Origin: Bacillota bacterium
Lineage (GTDB): Bacteria; Bacillota; Clostridia; Acetivibrionales; DSM-1351
Length of the DNA stretch: 5,079 bases
Direction: 5' to 3'
Assembly (NCBI GenBank): GCA_023436485.1
Contig: JAEZIU010000287.1
Location: forward strand, 1 to 5,079
A program made the translations under genes and the position numbers. The notes under the pieces are model-generated. The model saw only the letters and a program-made list of their open reading frames with translations, searched no databases and was not told the origin of the DNA. Of the stretch, positions 1 through 4,736 are shown piece by piece; position 1 is the first letter of the stretch, and the number at the start of each line of letters is the position of its first letter.

Positions 1-33
1 CGTTTCACGTTTACAAAAAAATCATAAGATAGC

Positions 34-62
34 TTGACATTTTTATACCCAATAACTATAAT
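34..62 (+). promoter_or_regulatory. Consensus sigma-A promoter of the ABC transporter operon
   Basis: A perfect -35 hexamer TTGACA (34-39) and a perfect -10 hexamer TATAAT (57-62) are separated by exactly 17 bp. This is the ideal housekeeping sigma-A arrangement, and transcription is expected to start near 68-70. The start codon of the solute-binding protein lies about 150 nt downstream, giving a long leader that holds several dyads. A promoter this close to consensus would be very strong unless repressed, which fits the operator-like dyad directly downstream. Confidence 0.85.
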
Positions 63-74
63 AGCCTTATAAAA

Positions 75-88
75 AGAAAACGGTTTTA
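75..88 (+). promoter_or_regulatory. Candidate cre (CcpA) or LacI-family operator
   Basis: The 14-mer AGAAAACGGTTTTA contains the inverted repeat AAAAC-G-GTTTT (77-87). It matches the catabolite-responsive element pattern TGNAARCGNWWWCA at 12 of 14 positions; the mismatches are the first T and the late C. It begins only a few bases after the predicted transcription start, a position where a bound repressor would block initiation or clearance. CcpA is itself a LacI-family protein, so the sequence cannot tell global catabolite repression from a local LacI-type sugar repressor. Confidence 0.55.
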
Positions 89-92
89 CAGC

Positions 93-108
93 TTTGATTA
101 TACTCAAA
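93..108. promoter_or_regulatory. Short dyad TTTGA-N6-TCAAA in the leader
   Basis: TTTGA (93-97) and TCAAA (104-108) form a perfect 5-bp inverted repeat with a 6-bp spacer, 5 bp downstream of the cre-like site. The same half-sites recur as the tight dyad TTTTGA-T-TCAAAA upstream of the deoR-type gene (4709-4721), with different spacing. It may be an operator for a local regulator. The arms are short and AT-rich, so chance is possible. Confidence 0.3.
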
Positions 109-157
109 CATAAGAAAATAATGGAAATACACACAAAGTCTATTATTTGATATGCTA

Positions 158-169
158 TGAAAATTTTCA
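158..169. promoter_or_regulatory. Perfect 12-bp palindrome TGAAAATTTTCA in the leader
   Basis: TGAAAATTTTCA is fully self-complementary and lies 38 bp upstream of the ribosome binding site of the solute-binding protein gene. With no loop it is more likely a DNA-binding site than an RNA hairpin. No regulator can be assigned from the sequence. The AT-rich centre makes a chance palindrome less surprising than it would be in balanced DNA. Confidence 0.3.
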
Positions 170-219
170 CAAATGTAGAATCGTTTTTTACATGAATTAA
201 TTTTTTAAGGAGGGTTAAG

Positions 220-1530
220 ATGCAAAAGAAATGGTTTAGAATTGTATCACTTGTACTCGTTGTTCTTATGGTCCTTACTGGATGTGCCGCAGATCCTGCG
301 ACTTCCACATCTCAAGACACTCAAAGTTCTGCAAGTTCCTCAACCAAAACAGAAGAAGATACCGTTGAGTTGACTTACTGGACTGGAACATGGCACGAAA
401 CTTTACTTCCGGAACTAATGGTAAAGTTTAACGAGAAACATCCCAACATTAAGATTAAAGCGGAATATTTTCCTTGGGACGGTATGGCTGACAAATATAC
501 CGTTGCACTTCAAAGCAACAGCGGCCCAGATTTGATGAACCTGGCCTACATATGGATATTACCATATGCTACCATGGGCAAACTAGAAAATCTTAACAGT
601 TATATTGAGAAGTCCAATACTGATCTTTCTGACTTTTTCAGCGGTGCACTTAATGCAGGACAAAAAGATGGTAATACATATGCGCTTCCGTACCGTACGG
701 AGGGCATAGCTTTGCTTTATAACAAGGATATGTTTAAGGAAGCGGGCCTTGATCCCGAGAAGCCACCAGAGACATGGGCGCAGCTTCGTGAATATTCTAA
801 AAAGCTAACTAATGATAAAGTTGCGGGCTTTGGTATGTGCGGCAAACAAGTCGATAATGTAACCATACAGATATACTCGCTTATGATGTCCAACGGTGCA
901 GAACTTATTAAATCCGATGGTCTGACAACTGATTTTACCTCTCCAAAAGCAATGGAAGCATTTACTAATTGGGTTGAAATGGCTACAGTAGATAAATCTG
1001 TACCTGCAAGTGTTCTTGAAAATGACAACACTACCAACCGTAATCTGTTTGCCAATGAGCAGGTGGCAATGTACATTTCCGCAAGTTATGACCTGCAGCC
1101 TATAAAAGAAGCTAATCCTGACATAAATATGGGCTTTGGCTTATTCCCAGCCATGACCACCAAGGGAGAAACAAAGACTCAGATCGGTGGGTGGTCGCTT
1201 GGTATGACAAATACATGTAGCAACAAGGATGCGGCATTTGATTTCATTAATTTCTTTACCAGCACTGAAATGTGCCCACTATACAGTGATACATTGCCAG
1301 CTCGCAAATCGAGTATGAGTAATGATTTGTACAAAGACCCTGATTTCCAGATTTTCTTTGATTGTCTCGAATATGCGACTGCTATTCCAGCATCCTCAGT
1401 AATCACTCAGGTAAATCAGGCTGTATATGTGCAAGCACAGGCAGTTTTGGCTGGAGAAGCTACTGTTGAAGAAGCAATGGCAGCTGCAGCAAAAGAAGCA
1501 GAAGCAGCCCTGAAAGAAGCGGAATTCTGA
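220..1530 (+). CDS. Family 1 carbohydrate ABC transporter solute-binding lipoprotein
   Basis: This 436-residue protein is the extracellular receptor of a sugar ABC importer, anchored to the outer face of the membrane. A basic N-terminus (KKWFR) and hydrophobic stretch (about residues 7-19) lead to a lipobox LTGC with the lipidated cysteine at residue 22. A Ser/Thr-rich linker (about 28-44) follows. The mature domain starts ELTYWTGTW (50-58). Family hallmarks are FNEKHPNIK (70-78), a GPDLMNL segment (102-108), ALPYRTEGIALLYNKDMF (155-172) with AGLDPEKPPETW, and IGGWSLGM (322-329). The tail (about 412-435) is Ala/Glu-rich and helical. Length is normal for UgpB/MalE/LacE-type receptors. AAGGAGGG (207-214) lies 5 nt before the ATG and supports this start. 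It is first in the operon and is separated from the permeases by a terminator, which would favour excess receptor. The ligand cannot be deduced; aromatic residues (Trp54, Trp58, Tyr83, Trp86, Trp325) fit sugar stacking but are not diagnostic. Confidence 0.95.
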   Translation: MQKKWFRIVSLVLVVLMVLTGCAADPATSTSQDTQSSASSSTKTEEDTVELTYWTGTWHETLLPELMVKFNEKHPNIKIKAEYFPWDGMADKYTVALQSNSGPDLMNLAYIWILPYATMGKLENLNSYIEKSNTDLSDFFSGALNAGQKDGNTYALPYRTEGIALLYNKDMFKEAGLDPEKPPETWAQLREYSKKLTNDKVAGFGMCGKQVDNVTIQIYSLMMSNGAELIKSDGLTTDFTSPKAMEAFTNWVEMATVDKSVPASVLENDNTTNRNLFANEQVAMYISASYDLQPIKEANPDINMGFGLFPAMTTKGETKTQIGGWSLGMTNTCSNKDAAFDFINFFTSTEMCPLYSDTLPARKSSMSNDLYKDPDFQIFFDCLEYATAIPASSVITQVNQAVYVQAQAVLAGEATVEEAMAAAAKEAEAALKEAEF

Positions 1531-1546
1531 TTGACATAGGGATTAT

Positions 1547-1578
1547 AACGGGACGGATACTTCTTCTGTCCCGTTTTT
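1547..1578 (+). terminator. Intrinsic terminator between receptor and permease genes
   Basis: A stem of about 10 bp starts ACGGGAC (1548-1554) and closes with GTCCCGT (1568-1574). It is extended inward by a G-T wobble, G-C and A-T around a 7-nt loop (1558-1564), and is followed by a run of five T (1574-1578). It begins 17 nt after the receptor stop codon. No convincing promoter was seen between it and the permease start, so it probably acts as a leaky terminator that lowers permease expression relative to the receptor. It may also protect the 3' end of a receptor-only mRNA. Confidence 0.85.
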
Positions 1579-1684
1579 CCTGATAAATATAAAATCTAGC
1601 GTTAACTCTCAATAAGCAATAAAAAGGTTTAATCTGGAAAACTCATTATCAATAGCATCCAAAAATATTATACGAGGAGAGATA

Positions 1685-2581
1685 ATGGTGAAAAAATCCT
1701 TCATTCGGAGACACGTCGGCATATTTTATGTATTGCCTGCAATACTGGTAGTTGCAGGAATTATGTTTTTTCCATTATTATACACCATAGTTTTGAGCTT
1801 TTTTAAACAAAATGTGTTTACTCAAAATATGACTTTTGTAGGGTTGGATCAGTATATTAAACTGTTTAATGATCCGATTTTTTACAAGGTCACAAAGAAT
1901 ACAGCATTTTGGACAGTAGGAAGTGTCTTATTCCAGACCCTTATTGGATTTTCACTTGCTCTGATTGTTCATAAGATAAATAAGAATTTGCAAACAATTG
2001 TACGCATCTTGTTGGTGGTCCCGTGGGTTATTCCAGGCATTGCCGCAGTTCTGGTCTGGCAGTGGTCTTATCATACCGATTACGGCATTATTAACGAGTT
2101 TTTAAAGCAATTAGGGTTAATTAATACAAGTATCAGTTGGCTTGGCAATACGAAGACCTCTCTAATTTCAAGCATAATTGTTAATGTGTGGAAAATGACT
2201 CCTCTAGTAATGCTTTTAATAGAAGCGGCCCTGCAGAATGTTCCGGCGGATTTGAAAGAGGCTGCGCGTGTAGACGGAGCCACTAGGATAAAGGTATTTA
2301 GTGTTGTTACAATGCCTCATATAGCGCCTATTTTAAAAACAACTGTGCTTTTGCTTACTATATGGACATTAAATGCTTTCACATATATCTATATCCTTAC
2401 CACTGGAGGACCTAATTATAGCTCCGAAATACTGTCATTGTACATTTACCGTAAGGCTTTTCAGGATTTCAACTATTCCTATGCAAGTGCGGCAAGCGTA
2501 GCCTTGTTCCTGTTGACAGCTGTATTCAGCATTTTATATATTCGTTTTACACTAAAAGGAGGAAATTATGATCAAGAATAA
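1685..2581 (+). CDS. Sugar ABC transporter permease, MalF/UgpA/LacF type
   Basis: This 298-residue integral membrane protein is one half of the channel of a carbohydrate importer. Six hydrophobic segments are visible at about 13-36, 72-95, 105-127, 157-180, 217-238 and 264-286. The cytoplasmic EAA loop, which docks on the ATPase, lies between segments 4 and 5. It reads EAARVDGA (192-199) and ends at MP (210-211), with the invariant glycine at 198. The C-terminal part has the family pattern TTGGPNYSSEILSLYIY (239-255), followed by AF and a YASAASVALFLL stretch (266-277). Length is typical. GAGGAG (1674-1679) lies 5 nt before ATG 1685; a GTG at 1688 is a less well-spaced alternative. The gene follows the terminator at 1547-1578 and overlaps the next permease by 14 bp, so the two are probably translationally coupled and made in equal amounts. 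Confidence 0.95.
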   Translation: MVKKSFIRRHVGIFYVLPAILVVAGIMFFPLLYTIVLSFFKQNVFTQNMTFVGLDQYIKLFNDPIFYKVTKNTAFWTVGSVLFQTLIGFSLALIVHKINKNLQTIVRILLVVPWVIPGIAAVLVWQWSYHTDYGIINEFLKQLGLINTSISWLGNTKTSLISSIIVNVWKMTPLVMLLIEAALQNVPADLKEAARVDGATRIKVFSVVTMPHIAPILKTTVLLLTIWTLNAFTYIYILTTGGPNYSSEILSLYIYRKAFQDFNYSYASAASVALFLLTAVFSILYIRFTLKGGNYDQE

Positions 2582-3413
2582 AGGCATCCTGCCAATCACA
2601 GCAAAAATGTTAACTGCCGCAATTCTGCTACTGATGATTTTTATCGCATTGTTCCCTCTTTTATGGATGATTTTTACCTCCGTCAAACCCCAAAGAGAGA
2701 TATTTTCCATACCACCACGAGTATTCTCCGACGCTCCTTCATATTCAAACTATCTTCGCGTATTGTTTCAAAGCTCTATCCCTCGTGCTTTCATAAACAG
2801 TACAATTGTAGCATTGGGAGCTACTGCTGGTACGATTCTGCTTTCTTCTTTTGCTGCATATGGTTTGGCAAGATATCGTTTTATCGGCTCTTCAGCCGTA
2901 TCTGTAACGTTACTTTTCGGACAGATGATGCCAGGGGTCGTTGTTTTGCTTCCTTTATATCTTTTTTATAGTAAAGTTGGATTTATAGATTCCTATAGGA
3001 TACTAATATTAACGAATCTAGCGGTCAGTCTGCCTATGGGCGTGCTTACACTCACTCCGTTTATTAAAAACATTTCGGTAGATATTGATGGGTCTGCAAT
3101 GATTGATGGAGCATCGGCAATTTCGATCTTGTTTCGCATCATACTTCCCATTGCTTCACCGGGATTGGTTACAATCGGAATTTTTTCATTTTTAAATACT
3201 TGGGAGGAATATTTGTTTGCTGTTAACTTTACCAATAGTGCAGCTTATAAAACGTTGCCCGTATCCCTTGCTGAGTTTAAGGGGCAATTTGTAATAGACT
3301 GGGGAGGAATGATGAGCGCTGCAGTAATCATTAGTGTTCCTGTTCTTCTTTTATTTCTACTTTGTAATAAGTATTTTATTCAAGGAATCACCGATGGTGC
3401 GGTCAAAGGCTAA
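2568..3413 (+). CDS. Sugar ABC transporter permease, MalG/UgpE/LacG type
   Basis: This 281-residue protein is the second channel subunit and should pair with the permease encoded just upstream. Six membrane segments are visible at about 13-37, 72-97, 108-133, 142-165, 197-220 and 249-268. Family landmarks include the periplasmic-side PSYSNYLRVL (57-66), AAYGLARYRF (96-105), FLNTWEEYLFAV (208-219) and the C-terminal QGITDGAVKG (272-281), which is where this subfamily normally ends. The EAA loop is present but divergent: it reads DIDGSAMIDGAS (172-183), with G175-S176 where EA is usual, while the key glycine G181 and the closing LP (193-194) are kept. AAAGGAGG (2555-2562) inside the upstream gene supports this ATG. 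No ATPase gene follows; the next gene is 499 bp away and no strong terminator was seen after the stop. Confidence 0.95.
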   Translation: MIKNKGILPITAKMLTAAILLLMIFIALFPLLWMIFTSVKPQREIFSIPPRVFSDAPSYSNYLRVLFQSSIPRAFINSTIVALGATAGTILLSSFAAYGLARYRFIGSSAVSVTLLFGQMMPGVVVLLPLYLFYSKVGFIDSYRILILTNLAVSLPMGVLTLTPFIKNISVDIDGSAMIDGASAISILFRIILPIASPGLVTIGIFSFLNTWEEYLFAVNFTNSAAYKTLPVSLAEFKGQFVIDWGGMMSAAVIISVPVLLLFLLCNKYFIQGITDGAVKG

Positions 3414-3591
3414 CAAACACCTATGTACTGATTATCATGATATTTCATTATCAAAAATACTTCTTTTTAAAAAAATAGTAGAGCGCCTATTTTGCGTGAT
3501 ATGTTCACATTAGTTGGTAAATACTAGTTAATAATTTTGTTATATAAGTTATTATTGATTACAATACACAACAATTATGTTATGGAATAAT

Positions 3592-3644
3592 ACAATTATT
3601 GCCGGTATCTTGATGATGAGGCCGGCTCCAATCTCCATTATTGT
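3592..3644. other. GC-rich imperfect hairpin in an AT-rich spacer
   Basis: GCCGG (3601-3605) pairs with CCGGC (3622-3626) across a 16-nt loop. Outer flanks ACAAT (3592-3596) and ATTGT (3640-3644) can extend it as an interrupted stem. The GCCGG word also occurs as a direct repeat at 3621-3625, where it is part of the palindrome GCCGGC. There is no T-run after it on the + strand. On the opposite strand the flanking bases also fail to give a standard terminator. It may be a structured RNA element, an operator or a remnant of other DNA; no known riboswitch class was recognised. Confidence 0.35.
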
Positions 3645-3757
3645 CAAAAAAGTGAATTGTAATTACTAAATTGAAGGAATATTTATTTACAAAACAATAT
3701 GAAAGATATAAAATAAATATAAAACCAATACAACAAACAAAAAACAACACAAACACA

Positions 3758-3837
3758 TATAAATACAAAGCGTAGAATAACAAGATATATAATATCCAAA
3801 ATTTACAACCATAAACATATAGCCTATAAATACAAAG
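3758..3837 (+). repeat. Pair of exact 13-nt direct repeats, TATAAATACAAAG
   Basis: The same 13-mer occurs at 3758-3770 and 3825-3837, 67 bp apart, in the spacer before the aldolase gene. Flanking bases differ immediately, so these are short isolated copies rather than a larger duplication. The region is A-rich low-complexity DNA, which raises the chance of accidental repeats. No function is assigned. Confidence 0.4.
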
Positions 3838-3912
3838 TTAAAATACATAGTGTTCTTACCTTAAATTCTCAAAATCTTCATTTTAATCAATTACATAGAA
3901 AGAGGTAGTCAA

Positions 3913-4596
3913 ATGAATATTGATATTCAAATAAAGAATGAAATCTGTGACATTGGCAGAAGGATATATACCAACGGTTTTGTTGCTGCGAACGATGGCA
4001 ATATTACTGTCAAAGTAGCAGATGATGAGATTTGGGCAACACCGACCGGTGTAAGTAAGGGTTACATGACTCCCGACATGCTAATCAAGGTAAATTCTGA
4101 TGGAGCTATATTAGAAGGAACCTGGAAGCCATCGTCCGAACTAAAGATGCATTTGCGTGTTTACAAGGAAAGACCCGACGTAAGAGCTGTCGTTCATGCA
4201 CATCCTCCAACAGCTACGGGGTTTGCTATAGCGGGTATACCACTCGACAAGTATACTATGCCTGAGGCAATACTGTCACTTGGGAATGTTCCGCTTACGC
4301 CATATGGAACACCGTCAACAGATGAGATTCCGAACGCGGTTAGCCAATACTTGCAGAATCATGATGCGTTCTTACTTGCAAACCATGGGGCCTTAACAGT
4401 TGGTTGTGATCTTATGACAGCGTATTTCAAGATGGAAACAATGGAGTTTTATGCCAAGATTAGTCTAGTGGCTAGGTTGCTTGGTGGTGAGAAGGAGCTC
4501 AACAATCACCAGGTTGAGAAGCTCATGGATATTAGACAAAACTACAACTTAACAGGAAGACATCCCGGGTATACATGTAAATCAGCCGAACTATGA
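3913..4596 (+). CDS. Class II (zinc) sugar-phosphate aldolase, FucA/AraD superfamily
   Basis: This 227-residue cytoplasmic enzyme belongs to the class II aldolase/adducin superfamily, which includes L-fuculose-1-phosphate aldolase, L-rhamnulose-1-phosphate aldolase and L-ribulose-5-phosphate 4-epimerase. Motifs in order are NDGNITVK (27-34), TPTGVSKG (43-50), PSSELKMH (73-80), VVHAHPP (93-99), YGTPSTDEIP (131-140) and LLANHGALTVG (154-164). The expected zinc ligands are His95, His97 and His158, with Glu76 as ligand/base, each three residues on from Glu73/His92/His94/His155 of E. coli FucA. AraD-type epimerases have Asp at the Glu76 position, so an aldolase forming DHAP and an aldehyde from a ketose 1-phosphate is the better reading. 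The exact substrate is unknown: fuculose-, rhamnulose- or 5-deoxyribulose-phosphate are all possible. The start is the only good one; its site AGAGGT (3901-3906) is weaker than those of the neighbours. A deoR-type gene follows 140 bp downstream. Confidence 0.92.
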   Translation: MNIDIQIKNEICDIGRRIYTNGFVAANDGNITVKVADDEIWATPTGVSKGYMTPDMLIKVNSDGAILEGTWKPSSELKMHLRVYKERPDVRAVVHAHPPTATGFAIAGIPLDKYTMPEAILSLGNVPLTPYGTPSTDEIPNAVSQYLQNHDAFLLANHGALTVGCDLMTAYFKMETMEFYAKISLVARLLGGEKELNNHQVEKLMDIRQNYNLTGRHPGYTCKSAEL

Positions 4597-4683
4597 TATA
4601 AATTGACTAAACTATGATGTAAAACGGTTGAACCTCTTATTAATCAGCTGATGCATGATGTAAGCAACCAACCTAGGATGTAA
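4574..4683 (+). repeat. Phased ATRTAA motif array before the deoR-type gene
   Basis: ATGTAA or ATATAA occurs at 4575-4580, 4596-4601, 4617-4622, 4658-4663 and 4678-4683. Start-to-start steps are 21, 21, 41 and 20 bp, so all copies fall on a 20-21 bp lattice, about two turns of B-DNA. The lattice point in the 41-bp gap (4638) has only the degenerate TATTAA. Two copies belong to a longer 14-mer, AACTATGATRTAAA (4589-4602 and 4610-4623); the last three keep GATGTAA. The first copy lies in the final codons of the aldolase gene and the second overlaps its stop codon. A same-face operator array for the DeoR-type repressor encoded next is the simplest reading, but this is inference. Confidence 0.5.
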
Positions 4684-4708
4684 GTATACTGACTAATACC
4701 AGGCTATC

Positions 4709-4721
4709 TTTTGATTCAAAA
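4709..4721. promoter_or_regulatory. Perfect 13-nt dyad TTTTGA-T-TCAAAA, candidate operator
   Basis: TTTTGA (4709-4714) and TCAAAA (4716-4721) are perfect inverted repeats around a single T, ending 5 bp before the GGAGGG ribosome binding site (4727-4732) of the deoR-type gene. The one-base centre excludes an RNA hairpin, so a protein-binding site is more plausible. A possible -10 element TATACT (4685-4690) lies 18 bp upstream without a clear -35, so binding here could block an autoregulated promoter. The half-sites also occur at 93-108. Confidence 0.35.
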
Positions 4722-4736
4722 ACGTTGGAGGGAATA

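Larger units (their letters stand above)
3414..3912. other. AT-rich intergenic spacer without a convincing gene
   Basis: This 499-bp gap separates the transport genes from the aldolase gene. I see no coding region with a ribosome binding site. From about 3720 to 3840 the + strand is very rich in A and C, with few G, which would make an unstructured RNA if it is the aldolase 5' leader. A GC-rich island sits at 3601-3629. No good terminator follows the permease gene. A promoter for the aldolase must lie here or read through from upstream. The best candidate found is weak: TTGTCA (3641-3646), 17 bp, TACTAA (3664-3669). An ACAATTAT direct repeat occurs at 3571-3578 and 3592-3599, 21 bp apart. Confidence 0.6.

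Noticed and set aside
717..1406. Minus-strand open frames of 119 and 75 codons (717-1076 and 1179-1406) inside the solute-binding protein gene
   Set aside because: They lie wholly within a well-supported gene, resemble no family, and have no ribosome binding site of note. They are reading-frame shadows.
1531..1559. TTGACA directly after the receptor stop codon as a promoter for the permeases
   Set aside because: No acceptable -10 hexamer lies 16-18 bp downstream (CGGATA at 1554-1559), and any transcript would run straight into the terminator.
2080..3235. Additional open frames at 2080-2283 (-), 2663-2971 (+) and 2993-3235 (-) within the permease genes
   Set aside because: Both permeases show complete family motifs over these stretches, and the alternative translations show no domain or start signal.
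3421..3480. Possible terminator after the second permease (TGAT...ATCA and T5/A7 pairings)
   Set aside because: The pairings are interrupted, almost entirely A-T, and not followed by a proper T-run after a stable stem.
3601..3640. Possible hammerhead-like or riboswitch core suggested by TGATGAGG next to GCCGGC
   Set aside because: The conserved GAAA segment and cleavage-site context of a hammerhead are absent, and the layout fits no riboswitch class I know.
3577..3669. A 30-codon + strand frame (MLWNNTIIAGILMM...) across the GC-rich hairpin
   Set aside because: There is no ribosome binding site before the ATG and no recognised family. The hydrophobic look may be chance.
3580..3783. Minus-strand open frame of 67 codons in the AT-rich spacer
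   Set aside because: Its product is a low-complexity Tyr/Phe/Val-rich string expected from AT-rich, A/C-biased DNA, with no convincing start signal. It could be a tiny membrane protein, but nothing supports that.
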